Positions 29,646 to 42,273 of a DNA stretch of 64,000 nt are shown here, in pieces. The stretch is from the NCBI GenBank assembly GCA_002270565.1, contig NQMI01000034.1, positions 300,192-364,191 of the forward strand. Reading direction: 5' to 3'. Within the stretch, counting starts at the first letter, position 1. Each line of letters starts with the position of its first letter. This DNA is from Stenocarpella maydis (lineage: Eukaryota > Ascomycota > Sordariomycetes > Diaporthales > Diaporthaceae). The notes under the pieces are model-generated. The model saw nothing but the letters and a program-made list of their open reading frames with translations, made no database searches and had not been told where the DNA came from. The position numbers were made by a program, and so were the translations under genes.

Positions 29646-30809
29646 ATGTTTGGTGCGTTTAAGAAGCATCACCAAAGTGATAACGCAGCAGGCTCCGACG
29701 AGGAGGAGACGTTCCTCCCCAAGTCCAACTCGAAGATCAAATCCATCGGGCAAGGTTCATCTTGGACGGACCATGTGTGGAAAGCAAGCACTCTTCTTTT
29801 CGCAATCCTCTTTGTCATGTCTCTCTTCCTTCCTCGGCCTCTTTTTCAACCAAGGGGTACATACGAGACCGGTTTCGATACCGACTTGGGTACGTACTTC
29901 CACCAACTCGGTGATAACACAGAGATTTTCCTTACCAACCTGCTACAGAGCCAGCGATTGCATCAATCAAGATGCAACGGAAAAAGTTCCCAGGCGGAAT
30001 TATTGTAAATGGTTCGAATGCCTTCGAACTCGTGCTGGACCGAGAAGTGCCACTGTACACGGGCCATCCCACACAAAAGCTTGACGACAACTGGGACAGA
30101 CTGGTTGGTAAGAACACCTGGCTTTCAGACCCTTTACGAAATTTTAGATCACTGATCCTATTCTCCAGGCGGATACCTGGCTCTCACACAGGCTGAAGCC
30201 GCCAAAATCCAGGGCGATGTTTCCGTGGATGGTGGCAGCTACTTCGTAGTACCACGTAAGCAGCTTTCGGATACATTTCAGCCCTCTTCGGAAAAGCAAT
30301 TTCCGATCTGTAGCCTGTAACTTAAATAAACTGTCCGGGTGCAGGTTTTGGAACAAATCATGCCCATTCTGTGGCCTGGTCCTCCCTATAACCGAACGGA
30401 ACTTCTTCCTCGGTGCTCTGGTAGCTGACTCCTTTTGCTGCAGATGTGCGACATAGCCTCCACTGTGTGAACTACCTCCGAAAGGTGGCATATGAGAAGT
30501 GGTATCCCACCATTCGCACCGAGAACAAACCCACTGTGCCGACATTTTGGCAGCACGTCGGTGGGTCTGGTCCTGGAACTCTTTTATGAAAATCTGCTAA
30601 CCTCGAAAGCAGACCATTGCATCGAGACTTTGAGGCAAACTGTGCAGTGCCAGTCGGATCTTACACCAGTTCCTCATGTCTGGTCAGAAGGGAAGCAGAT
30701 GTATTTGGCAGACACGAGCCTGGAACATACTTGCAGAAATTACGAGGCCCTTATGGAGTGGCAGGACAAACGCGAAGACGCTTTCAAGGGCAAGATAGGC
30801 CACAAGTAG
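29646..30809 (+). CDS. UstYa/DUF3328-family putative oxidative cyclase
   Basis: Five exons, 29646-29889, 29949-30107, 30169-30255, 30444-30560 and 30613-30809, give about 267 aa. The 188-nt third intron is long for this region. The start at 29646 has a CACAATG context; an in-frame ATG 18 nt upstream is less likely. An acidic head (SDEEETFLP) precedes a transmembrane helix near 48-68. The motifs are HSLHC (167-171) and HVDHC (201-205, rebuilt across the last intron). The tail TCRNYEALMEWQDKRED is typical. The middle differs from the other members (GGIIVNGSNAFELVLD), suggesting a different substrate preference. It is the right-hand member of the cluster. Confidence 0.87.
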
Positions 30810-32045
30810 AATCACGATGATTCGAGTCTGTTCGGCATATCTTGAAGAGAGTGTGCTCAGGGTGGATGAGACCGCGAACGGCCTCCAGACCGCAAGAGTT
30901 TACATATTTATATGAGAATTGCCCTTCATCTCCGCGAATTTTCTACAAATTGAAGTGCAACAGAACTTCGACCTATTAAGTTTGATCAGACAGCCCAGCA
31001 GACTCACACTCGAGCAACTATTCACAGTAGGCCGTGGCCTGTTTTTCGGTCCTAAGCTTCAGCGGTTGAAATCTGTATTCCCTTGCCCGTTCCAGAAATA
31101 GGTTCCTTACAGTATTGGCCAAATTTCACAATTCCAAAGGGGACAATGAAACCATCTCCAGGGCTGTCTTCTGTCAGATAGTCGATACCTACCCTAGGGT
31201 AGGCACTCTCAATTTTCGTAACACTTCTTCACAAGGGACATGCAACAAATCAGGCAGGGCTTCTAATTGGCAAGACTTTATGCGATTACGCTTAACGCAT
31301 AGGCTCCATGAACTCTAGCCTCGATGCTTTTCATGACTAGGCCCAACTGCTGAGCGTCTTGTCTCCCTGTGCGACCAGCACCCTCGGGCTGTGCCTCGAT
31401 CCATCATCATAACTCCCCAATCACGCCGATCACTTTGGAATCTTTGTTGGCCTTGCTGGCCCTGTATGCTGAAGGATCAAAGAGTCAGCAAATAGGCGGT
31501 GCTAGGGTAGTAATGCCTGGGCTGGAATGGGGGCCGTCAGACCTTGTGGACCCGGCACGGGGTAAGTGTTTACCAGCCCAAAGATTCAAGAGTCACTGTA
31601 TTGATGCGCTGAATCACGAATTACCGTAGTAGGCACGTCCGAAATGCGACCCACAGGCTGCATTCTCACCCATGCAGAAGGATTTCAGTTTTTAAGGGGC
31701 TGTCGCTCAGCACTAGGCATAGAACACCCTTGCAAGGATACTTACGTGTGAGTACGTTGGCACTGTGTGTGATCGGGTTGAACTACGGCTGACTGTGGAG
31801 ACGTTGGAATATCATAAGCTTTTGAGGCTGGCAGCGCCCCCGTATCGGGGCTAGCCAGGGCCTTTTGCGTTTAAAGTGATGCCTTGATGCATTTTACGGG
31901 GAGCAAGTTCCTCTGGCCATAATGTGCAATAAACGGGAGATGCATACCAAACGGCTCAAACATTAAGAGGGGGGGAAGGTGGCCATCATTGCATTTGGCA
32001 TCTTGTATTCACTCTTGCTGGTTTCTCTCAAAATCCATCGCAAAA
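30810..32045. other. Intergenic, no gene seen
   Basis: About 1.2 kb with short frames only. It contains the promoter of the 7-TM protein gene. I see no further UstYa-type exon, so the cluster appears to end before this point. Confidence 0.45.
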
Positions 32046-33455
32046 ATGGCACCTACGTCGCGTTCGTTCAAGTGTATGATGTGGTGGTCTGCTGCTACGC
32101 TGTTCAGGTCAGCTGTCGCTTTCTCACAAATCTTCCCACTCGACGAGACCTGGCCAAATCATCAACAATGTGTCGACCTGTACGGACAAGATGCTTTTGA
32201 TCCACGGTCGGAATCGTCCATCATGGTCATCCTGGAGCCCCAGGATCGAGCGGGCATTGTGAGCGTGGTGATTTTCGAGCTGGGCGACGAGCATCTCGGC
32301 GGCATAGTGCGGCCAGGCACACGTGAGGTATGTTGCCCAGGGCAATCAACCCCTGCATTTCGTTCTCAATATGCGCCCGCCTCCTCGCTGACTCCGATCC
32401 AGAAAGAGGTTTTGTGCAGTCAAGAAGCCGCTCGGGAGGGTCTGTGCGACGAGTCCCTGCTGGGCGAGTTCCTGATCTCTGATGCAGCCAGAGCGGCTGC
32501 CAAGTACCCAATGATGACCCGGGCTATTGACGTTTCTAAGCCTATTCCTCTTGTATATCCGGTCAGGAAGCCGGGGTTCTACTGCGTTGCGACCTTTAGC
32601 TTTTCAGTCGACAGATTCACTGGGGCGATGAGCACCTCGGAGCCAGCCAGCAAAGGGCCTGCTTTCAAGAGGAAGTTGGCCGGTGTCTATGAATACTTGA
32701 CCCCGTTAATCCTGATCATATCAGCCATCTGGGCTTGCTGCGAGGCCTGGAAAGGCTCCATTGGACAATCAAAACTTGCGATCTCGCTGGTAGCTCTCTC
32801 GGTTCTGGAGACAGTGGTACGATGGGCTCAGCTGGGAGAGAGCAACAAAACCGTGGCAGATTTCCTCAGTGCATCCTGGACCCTGATGCAAGTGGGTCTC
32901 GCCGCCCTAGTCATCATAGCCACATCGACACTTGCGCGGAAGCATGGCGTCTGGCTATCACCATTGGTGGTGACGGTCACGACGCTAATCCTGACGTCCA
33001 CGTGGGCCTTGTGGATCTGGGCGGAAAACATTGCATCAAGCACAGATTTCCGTTCTGTTTATCTGGACTTGTTGATATCCTGCTTCTTGAGCTTCTTCTT
33101 CTTTGGCTGTGGCATCGCATACTGCAGGAGAAGGAAAGAATCTAAGCGGGGAATGCGCGCCGAGGTGGCTTTCGGGCTCTGCTTATTGATTCCTTGCATG
33201 GCCTTTGTCACTATTGCCGCAGCTAATATGTGGCTTTTGACTCGGAAGATGGACCGCGTCGACTTTGGGAAGCGGTATTGGAACTACAGATTATGGCTTG
33301 TCGATGTGCCATTCGAGATCGTACTTCCAGTATGGGCTGTATTTACTGCACTGCTGATGAGCGATAAATCTGCGCGGAACGAATGTACACTTGGGCTGAA
33401 CCCTTGCGTTGGAGAGATGCAGGAGTTCAGAGAGGAGAGGGCTATAGGAATATAA
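32046..33455 (+). CDS. PTM1/GOST-like seven-transmembrane protein
   Basis: An intronless frame of 469 aa from the ATG in AAAAATGG context; an upstream in-frame ATG at 31989 is less likely. A signal peptide (about residues 1-27) precedes a cysteine-containing lumenal domain of about 180 residues that ends in KPGFYCVATFSFSV. Seven hydrophobic helices follow, from YLTPLILIISAIW to LPVWAVFTALLM. This layout and the short C-terminal tail fit the PTM1/lung-7TM (GOST) group, whose members sit in the Golgi or plasma membrane and affect trafficking or signalling. Similarity is judged by eye and is modest. No link to the peptide cluster is evident beyond adjacency. Confidence 0.65.
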   Translation: MAPTSRSFKCMMWWSAATLFRSAVAFSQIFPLDETWPNHQQCVDLYGQDAFDPRSESSIMVILEPQDRAGIVSVVIFELGDEHLGGIVRPGTREVCCPGQSTPAFRSQYAPASSLTPIQKEVLCSQEAAREGLCDESLLGEFLISDAARAAAKYPMMTRAIDVSKPIPLVYPVRKPGFYCVATFSFSVDRFTGAMSTSEPASKGPAFKRKLAGVYEYLTPLILIISAIWACCEAWKGSIGQSKLAISLVALSVLETVVRWAQLGESNKTVADFLSASWTLMQVGLAALVIIATSTLARKHGVWLSPLVVTVTTLILTSTWALWIWAENIASSTDFRSVYLDLLISCFLSFFFFGCGIAYCRRRKESKRGMRAEVAFGLCLLIPCMAFVTIAAANMWLLTRKMDRVDFGKRYWNYRLWLVDVPFEIVLPVWAVFTALLMSDKSARNECTLGLNPCVGEMQEFREERAIGI

Positions 33456-34470
33456 AACACACCTAGGTAGCTAGGCTGAATCATGTACCTACTATGGGAG
33501 GGGTTGTATTAACCAGGTACTTCAAGAATCGTGATATTTTGCATGAAGCTTGAATACAACACTTGTACACAAATGGGTACTACAGCCTAAATATCATTTC
33601 GAGAGCAAACAAGTCCCGACCAAGAAGAAAATGCAAACCGGGGAAGAACTCATCTTGACAGGGAACGACGAGGCTGCGCACTACAAGCTCCGACGTTGAA
33701 TTTCTGCCACAGGCATGATAACTGACGGCCTCTTACTGGGCTGGAAGAATCAAACATCATCCACAGAAAGATGGCAGGCCATAGACTCTGAAATTCAAGT
33801 TTATGCACACGGATGTCCGCTGTAACCAAGAGCCTGCTATGAGGATAGTCGGGCTGGGTTTTCGTCATTGCCTAGGTTAGACATCAGGGTGGAAGACATT
33901 GTTTCCCACGCTGAGCGGCTTCGAAATGGGCTCATAAAATACAATCTATCAAACAAATCACTTCACGAATTCAAGGCTCTCAGTAATCTTCAAGATCAAG
34001 GTGGTCCATGGCCATGCCATTCTCTTTGATTATTATTACATGTTTCTGAATGAAGAAGACTGGTGCTATCCCAAACCAGGTAGGTTATGGTTTTTCCCTC
34101 CGGGATCTTGACCGTTTCCTTCCGCTGCCCCCCCCTAGTCTTAAGTGTCTCAGAGAGTAAGGAAAAAGTTTGGTTTGGTTTGCAAGCGAGGAACCTCCGG
34201 GTCCAGAGTCCTTCATCTCTATTACATGTTTGTGTTGTGTGCAAAAAGAGGCAAGTCTTGCCTCCTGCACCTGGTATCAGACCGCGATGCGCTTCGCAGA
34301 AATAAAAAAACCCAGGACCACTGTAAATGCTATCGTAAGGATCGTAAGAAGGAAATGTTTGTTTTGATGCTAATCAGGTATTGATTGCGTGGCCACTCAA
34401 GTCGTGCCCGAGGCAGAGTGAGTGGTATGCGGGTATAATGTTGGTACACTTTCTCGCCGACTCGGCTCGT
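33456..34470. other. Intergenic, no gene seen
   Basis: About 1 kb between convergent genes. Frames are short and without recognisable features. Confidence 0.5.
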
Positions 34471-36606
34471 CTACAGGGCGAGGACAGCAGCGATGGCCAG
34501 CAAGGCAGCGCCGAGGCTGGCTCCGGTCTTTCCAGCACCGGCGGTGACGACGGTAGTCGGGGAGGTGGAGGGCACGAGGGCGGTTGTGCCCTGGGCAACA
34601 CCCGACACACCAGCTGAGCTGCCGGTGGGGTAGAGGGGAGTCTCGCCGCCTGGGGCAACGGCAGATGGGGAGACAGGGGAGGGGGTCTGGACCGAGGTGA
34701 CGTAGCTCGTGACGGGCACAACACCCACCTCGGTGGTCGAGGCGGCAGTGTAGGTGGTCAGAGCAACCTGGGGCACGGTGAGGACGGTGGAGATGGTAAC
34801 GGTGGAGGAGGATGATGGCAGGGTCGAGCCAGCAGAGTTGGTGCAAGGAACGACAGTGGTATCGTGGACGATGATGGTGGTAGCAGATGCAGGAGGAGTG
34901 GCAGTGACCGTCAGGTAGGTGGTCTGCGTAGCACCAGTGGCGACGGCAGGGTTGCCGGGAGCGTAGGCGCCGCAGATACCCTGGAAGTACTGGATGGCCT
35001 CGGCGACAGTCTCGTCAGAGTCACCATAAGCGTAGAGGCACTCGTAGACGTTCTGGACGAAGGTGGAGTCAGGGCAGTAGCAGGAAGAGTCGGCGTTGTC
35101 GACACAGCCGACGATGAAGTTCCAGGTGCTGATGCAGGCAGGGACGATGGTAGGGCAAGGCAGGGTCTCGGTGGGAGCAGCAGGGCTCCTGGAGGTGGTG
35201 CTGGCAACAGGAGACACCTCGGAAGGCGAAGACGAAGGCGAAGACTCGGCAGGCACGCTCTCGGCAGGAGAGCTCTCGCCAGCAGGAGGAACCGCACCAG
35301 TGGCGGTGGTCTCAGCAGGAGGAACCGCGCCAGTGGCGGTGGTCTCAGCAGGAGGCACAACCTGAGACTGGGTGACAGCGTGGCTGGTGGTGAAGACGGA
35401 GGTCTGGGTGGCCGTCACGGGGCAGATGGTGGTGCTGATGGCAACAACCTGAGGGTGGTTGTTAGTACTTGGGCGTGCTAGAGGACGATTGCAGAGGGGC
35501 ATATTATAAGAGCCAACTTACAACGGTGGTAGTGGCAGTCTTGCCCTCGGAAACACCGGCAGGGCAGCTGACGATCTCGGGTCCGCAGCTGGTGATGGTC
35601 TGGATGGAGGTGCTGTAGACGGTAGAGGTGGTCTGGAAGCTGGTGATGGCGGTGCTGGTCACCTCGTAGGTGGTCGACACGACGGAGCTGGGGACCTCGA
35701 CCGAGGACGCAGCCGTGGTCGTCTTGGCGGACGAGGGGCTAGGAGGGGTTCCGGAAGCAACAGGGGGAGTCTGCGAGCCAGCTGGTCCAGAGGGGCCAAC
35801 AGGGACAGATGGCTTAGGCCCGGTCTCAGCAGGAGACGTGGGCTTGACACCGGTGGGCCCTGTAGCAGAGGGCACGCCGGGGGTGGTGTGCACCGCCGTG
35901 GTCGAGGTCTTGACCTGGGTGGACTTGGTGTGCGTGTACTTGGTGGTGGTGCTGGAGGCGGAGCTGCAGTCGAAGGAGACGGTGGGAATGGAGACGCCAC
36001 AGGTGGAGGACTGCTTGGGGATCTTGGGGCCGGTCTGGCCGGATGGGTACACAATGGTCACGTTCTTGGCACCACCGCACTGGGTGTTCTTGACGGTCGA
36101 GCCCTCGGAGGAGCACGAGCTTCGCTGCTTGCACGTGGAGCCATCGCCCATGGAGAAGTGGAACTCAAGGTCGCAGTCGAACTCGGCGATGACATCGATG
36201 GTGCTGACGGAGAAGGCCTGCACGTCCGAGTCCTGGCCGCAGCCGAACGAGGGCGAGCTCTGCTTGTCGTGACCGCAGCTTCCCTTGACCGTCTTGAGGG
36301 TGCGTGGGGCAAAGCGGCTGCCGGGCTCACGCTTCGCGAAGCCCTCCTCGCATTGGAACCCGCCGAAGTTGAAGCCTCCGTACGACGAGAAAGAGCCGAT
36401 GGCCAAGCCACTCCAATCCCACCCACTCTGCTGCTGGGGATTGCACTTGTTGTCTGTGTTGTCGGGGCACTTGAAGCCGCCAAAGTCGTTCCAGCCCTGA
36501 GAGAGCGTTAGCATATCCTGTGGCCCCAGCCGGAACATGTGAGGTTGTCATGACATACAGTGGCTGATGCGGTTGCCGCGAGGGCGAGGATAGAAATGGA
36601 CTTCAT
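34471..36606 (-). CDS. GPI-anchored Ser/Thr-rich cell-wall protein with CFEM-like domain
   Basis: Three exons, 36606-36559, 36496-35522 and 35448-34471, give about 666 aa. Exon 1 is a signal peptide (MKSISILALAATASA). A cysteine-containing N-terminal domain with Gly/Phe repeats (GGFKC, GGFNFGGFQC) is followed by long Ser/Thr/Pro linkers with two copies of VPPAETTATGA. A cysteine-rich module begins at LPCPTIVPAC and includes the CYC pair typical of CFEM, but I count seven cysteines rather than eight. The hydrophobic C terminus (ASLGAALLAIAAVLAL) is a GPI-attachment signal. CFEM proteins act at the cell surface, some in haem binding or host interaction. The specific role here is unknown. Confidence 0.82.
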
Positions 36607-39600
36607 GTTGTATGGATGTCGAACGTGTTTCTACCTGTGTGAATAATGATAGCGGCAGTGATACCAAAGAATGAAGACAGTCGATGTGTACTCAGTACAG
36701 GACGAGTGTGAATTGTGGGTAAAGAGTGTTGGATGGAGTCAAGTATAGCGAGTGACTTGAGACCCCTCGACAGAAGGAAATATAAAAATGATCACAGTTG
36801 ATTTTGGCGAGAAGAAGCCGACTGTTGATGAAGAGGAAACCTGAAGGAGAGGGAGGTCAAGACTATACCTTTCATGAAGCATGGGAAGCAAAGCAGATAT
36901 ATACAGATGCGGCGGCAGTGCAGAGACTCGCTAGCACGGCGCGTGTGGAGGGTGATCCCACCCCCCCCCCGGCGTCTTGTTGATGGTCATGACCATGATG
37001 AGTGTGGCACGGTGGGTCGAATATTTGCAAGGGGTTCCCAAGACGCAGCCGCACCCCTGGTATTTTCCCTTAGTTTTGTTTGTGTGCGGTGGTCGACCCA
37101 CTGCGCACCTGGCAGGAGTGGCCACTAGGCTCGAACTGTAGCCCTGGCTGTTTCTGATGCTCAAAAGGGAATGGGAGATTCAAGGTGGCCAACCAGGGCG
37201 GCACCGGCCAACGGGCATGTACTATGTAGGCATCGTCCCTCTGGCGGCCCAGAAGGGGGAATCACACCAGACAGACGCGGGACTGAAATAGCAGCGCGGG
37301 CATCTGCAGCCTTGGGGGCGTGCTGACAGGCGCTCATTCACACGGCCCCGAATCCTCATGGCTGTCTGATATTGAGGCTGGGCTGGCTCGAGGCCCGGCC
37401 GCCGCTGGAGATGGCCGCGCCACGGCAAAGGAGAGGCGCAACAAGAGCATCTGGCGGCCAGCGCACAGAGCATGGCAATCTCTCGATCGGACGAGCTGGG
37501 GCTCATAGTGTTGTAGTGTCGACCGGATATGGGGACAGAGTTTGGGAGAGCAGGTGTCAGGTGAGCCAGATGAGGACAAGATGGAGGAGGGGTCCGAGTG
37601 CTGCCGATGGTAGGGGGCTGCAAGCGAGTGGGTGTACCTGCCGGCTGCTGGCACCGAAAAAAGAAAAACCAGACAGGACATCAAGGCAGGCTTGCCTGAT
37701 CGAGGCGGGCTCGCGGTGGAGGTGCAGAGTTGGCCCGGCAAGCCCTGGTTGCGCGCGGCTCGGGGTGCCAGATGGAGGTGGTGTCAAACCACAGGTCAGG
37801 GGCAGCCGCTCGCAAATGCACCGGCCGTGAGGGAGAGCAGGGGGGTTCCAGGTACTGCACCACACTAGTGTATGCATGTACCGCCTGGGCAAATCCCACA
37901 GACCTTTCCGCCCAGCCCCTGTTCAGGGGATGGGGTCCGGGTCAGCCAATCAGCTTACACGGCCCGACGTGGAGCCCCCATGGGTTCGCCCCAAATGGGG
38001 CGAGAGTCGAGAGCCGAGAATCGAGAATGCTCGCTTCGACCCCAGGTCTGATGGGTAAAGAGCAATCTGGTGCAGGTGTGGACATGCCCAGTGCAGATAC
38101 ATACACAGTATATATCTCCGAGGAAATGGGGGCCACCATGTGGTGCGAGGGAGACACACAGGGCAAGACCCCACAACCTTGAGTCTCTTACCCTGCAGGC
38201 TGAGCAGAGAAGGGCTGGCTTTTTTTTTTGTCTCTCGTCATCGTCGTCGAATGAGGAGCCGGAGCATCGGCAGCCCCAAATGAAACGGTGTGCTGGATGC
38301 AATGCAGAGGGTCCTCAGGGCCCGAGGAACTGACCAACAGGAACGGCTCTGGGCTCCTGAAACAAGCTCGACCTGCTCAGCCACCCCGCGACCACCAGTC
38401 AAGCGTGCGTTCCCTCTTCCCTTTTCTACCTAGTAGGGATTATAGTACACTACTACATACACTATAGTATACTGCAGGACACGGCACCCCCGCTAATGCA
38501 GGAACGAAAAGCTGCCAGTGGGGATCGGCAAGCCTGCGGTAGGCCAGCCGTTGCCTTCCTCCACACCTGGCCGGCCGGACCCAGATTCCCAGCATACACT
38601 CCACTACATAGACTACAAATAGTCGACTACACACATACACCACAGCGCCACGATGGCTGTCATCACATGCAGTCATTGTACATTATGGCACATATCAATC
38701 ACCGGACCTCCTCAACAACTGTCTCGTCTGCTCAGCTCGTCTAGTCTGGTCCTGAGACAGGGCTCTTTTTTTCCCTCGACCAGGCCGGACCAGACCGGAC
38801 CAGACCATGCCTGGCCGATGTCCGCCTACCACCATGACCCATGAGTGAGGTTGCAGCGTCCGTCATTCATGGTTGGATCGGGGATTTTGGCCTCCACACC
38901 ACCCAGGAGCACCCGTTATCTTGGCAGCCATTCCCTTTTGGATCTCTGCAACGGCGCCATGCCCTTCTCACAGAACCCCCAGGCCCACATCGAGTCCCCA
39001 CACGAGAAACTGCCCGGGCTAGTGTACGTAGTAGCACATCATGTCCGCCCAGACCCAGACCGTCCACTCGCTTACCTTTCGTATTTGACCAATTCAATAC
39101 CTACAATACACTACAACCTACTCAACCCTCGCCACCCCGCCTCCGACTCGTGCGCTGCTGCCCCATATGTAGCTTCGGATCTGGATAACATGGGGGCATA
39201 CATAGATGCCATGACGAGCTGCTCAGGGTGCCCCCAGTCGATCCATCGCGGGTCCATCACCCTCTCAGCCGTCATGCTGCCCTACTCAACACAAGCACTG
39301 TCATCAGAGTCCTTGCCAACTTCTTCAGAACTAAATCCCGTTAGCGCCAAAGACCGCTGACGGGCCGTCGTCGACGCATCTGGACGGGGTTGGCCAGTTG
39401 TTTCATGTTTCAGCCATCCCGTGTTCGTCCCTTTTCTTCCTCTTGTCGTCGTCTTGGGACGCCTGCAGGCCGGGTATGCATGCACACTGGCTCTGTCCCA
39501 AACCAGTGCAGCCGAGGGCGGCCACACAACCTCCGGTCTTGGCAGCAACGGTTCTTGCCATCTTGCCCGGTGGAATGCGATGTACACTACTGCGTAGGAA

Positions 39601-42273
39601 GAGAGCGCCTGTCCCGGATCTCGACCCGACTGCCGCATCAGCCGGTTGTGTAATCGCAACTTGGTTTAATCTACGGTGGGCCGAACTGGAGCACGCTCTC
39701 GACAGGTCCGGAAGTCTGGTGCATTGCGGCCCGAGGCTGTGGTCACGCCCTTTAATTTCCGGTAGATACCCCTGCACCGGCTCAACACCATCCAGCTCGG
39801 AGTGCTCTCTTTGCGCGAGATGGCGTAAGCCATCTGGCCATCTACGGGCATTCGTCCTGGGTACCCCGTAGCCAGCACACTAGGCTCGACAGAGGTCTGT
39901 TGCTGGCTTTTCCGCGGGGAAGACAAGCAGCGTTCAACACCTTGAACGGCCAAGGCCAAGCAGGTAGGTCCCACGGTGCACTTGGGCTTCGGGAAGCTGG
40001 GCACGACCGTGCCAAGTCTTGGGGGCTCAGCATGCTCGACCAGATCGGATGACTAGACCATAGATATCCTCCAGCCTGTTCTCAGACGTTTTCCTCAAGT
40101 CGACGGCATTTAAATCAGTACCTCGGGCGTTTGCGTTTCGCACTTCCGTCCACCATGCATTTGCTCTGATACTCAGATCTCACTCGGCCTCGCAATGTAG
40201 CTTTTGATCCTCCTTCTTCAGTCCTAAACGGCCTTTGCCTAATCGCTCTCAAAGAATTGGACTTGCTCCCTTAATCGAAGTTTTGAGGTGATTGTGTACA
40301 GAGGCCTCCACGCTGTTGGGGCCAAGTCTCTTACACCTATCGACCGGCGCATCCTGGTAATGCATCAACTCCTCACAGCCGACTAGACGGGTTCAACCTC
40401 TTGTCGACACCATGCAAGGAGTCGATTTTGAGAAAGGAAGAAGCTTGTCGAGTATTATTTTCCCCCTTCTCCTTACCTGTCCCTGTAACTTTAGGGCCAC
40501 ATGAAGTATTGACGTCTGCGCAGCAGGGCTGATCGGCAGAGTGGAATGGAGCCGCCCAGCAGCCCGGGAAAATCTGGAGATGATCGACACTTGGTCCCGC
40601 ACCATCATGGCCCGCAGCGCAAACCAGTGCGCTGGTTGGTAGTTTTGTCCCGATTTGTTGAACCACCACGCTGATGACTCTGCTTATTATAGACCACATG
40701 CAAAGAAGAAAACCATTGATGGGCATTTGAGCTAGAGTCGGACTTGTACTACACTATGCAGTCAGCCGCCCCCCCGGACTTTGCGACATCCGGTGAAGAC
40801 TTTTTCTCCTCAGTGTGCAGTAATCAGGAGAACTTGCAGCCACGCTCATGCACGTCGGTGCTCCCTCGACTGGCACCATCACACTGCAGATGTTCCCCGA
40901 CGCGCATCTGCCAGACCAGGCTGCACCCGAGGTGGGCAGTGGCCCTCGAGCAGCCCGTGAACGGCACTCGGCACCGAGAGCACTTGAGGGCTTGCAGGCC
41001 AGGCCCCGTGAAGCAACTGCGCCTCTTGATGGTCTGATGTCGCGATCCCGTCGGACCAAGGACGCGACACTCACTCCAGCGTGGTGGCTCAGACAAATCA
41101 GTCGTGTGTGGGGCTTGTCGTGGTGAACCAGCCGAGGGCGCAGATCAAGGGTCCAGTGCGAAACATTTACCGTCAAGGTTGGGACTAGGACTGCTGGAAA
41201 AGCGTCGTGGTGCTGACGTTGTCCCTGCGATCGCGGGTTCGTATTCACCACAGCAAAAAAACCCAAACAGTAGGGCATCCCGTCCTTCTAGAGTGCAGAT
41301 CCATTTATTAGCGGAGGATCTTCCTGGCCCCCCACAAACTCAATGCCCCTGATCGGGTTCATCTAAACGTCTAATGCATTTCCATTTTTGTAAGAACTAT
41401 CATGCAGCGGCCATTCTTCGACGTCCGCTTAGGATACCTTTGGTTTCTGGGCCATGGATAATTCCCAGATCATAGTAACAACCTCTTTGCTTAGTATAAA
41501 CGACAATGCCGCGCCGGGCGAGAGGTCCACACGAGCCCCAGAATAGCCTTGCCCAATACAGACAGGTCTCGCCCGGGTGGGGGCCCCCAGGGGGGTATCC
41601 AACTGCAGCGTCGAGCTCTCCCCGGCCCCTAGCCCTTGTACTTCCCGTGTTTCGAAAAATGATGGTGTGGTATAGCAGAATGGAGGCCGGCTCCAAAAGT
41701 TGTCGCTGAAGATCCTCTGCTACACCATGGAGGTGGCTGAGCCTCTGTGCGAGCTATCAAGAGCCTCATGCTCCGACACATGGTGCGGTGTGACCACTCA
41801 GGTGTCCAACAGGATTGGGTAACATGCTGGAAGATACGAGGCCGCGGGCGAGCATGACTCCTGTAAACCTGCTTGTTGCTTGGAAGGCGTCGTTGGGCTT
41901 GTCTGGTCAGAGGCAGTTGATGCATGGCTTGCTTCATCGTCAACCAAGACCCGGCCAGGTCAGGTGCACCGTCGAGAGAACCCCCCAGAGCGCCGACCTG
42001 GCGAGGACTGGGAGCAGTCCTCATCGGTTTTGCACTCCAGATCGTAAGTAGTCGACCACCGGTGAGACCCACCTATCATGAGATTGCCCGTCTCAAGCGG
42101 GTTACCGCATGTCTTGCCTTGGCAGCGACCCCGAGCACTGTCGTCTTCTGCGGATGGCCTCATCTCCATCCCCCGTCTTCCTACTGAGGCGACGGGACCC
42201 GTCGACTATTGGCCTCATGAATGAAACTTCATCTCGTGAACGAGCTTTCATTCTGTCTTCACAAGCCCCTGCC
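36607..42273. other. 5.7-kb gene-free stretch
   Basis: Many medium-length frames exist on both strands because the base composition is GC-rich, but none has a plausible domain, splice pattern or protein-like composition. Short homopolymers occur (C-run near 36959, T-run near 38220). The part next to 36607 must hold the cell-wall protein promoter. A non-coding RNA gene cannot be excluded by eye. Confidence 0.45.

Noticed and set aside
34864..35481. 205-codon plus-strand Gly/Arg/Asp frame opposite the cell-wall protein
   Set aside because: It is the mirror of Ser/Thr/Pro-rich linker codons in the real gene.
40754..41278. 174-codon minus-strand frame in the gene-free stretch
   Set aside because: Its composition is like non-coding GC-rich sequence, with no splice partners or recognisable motif.
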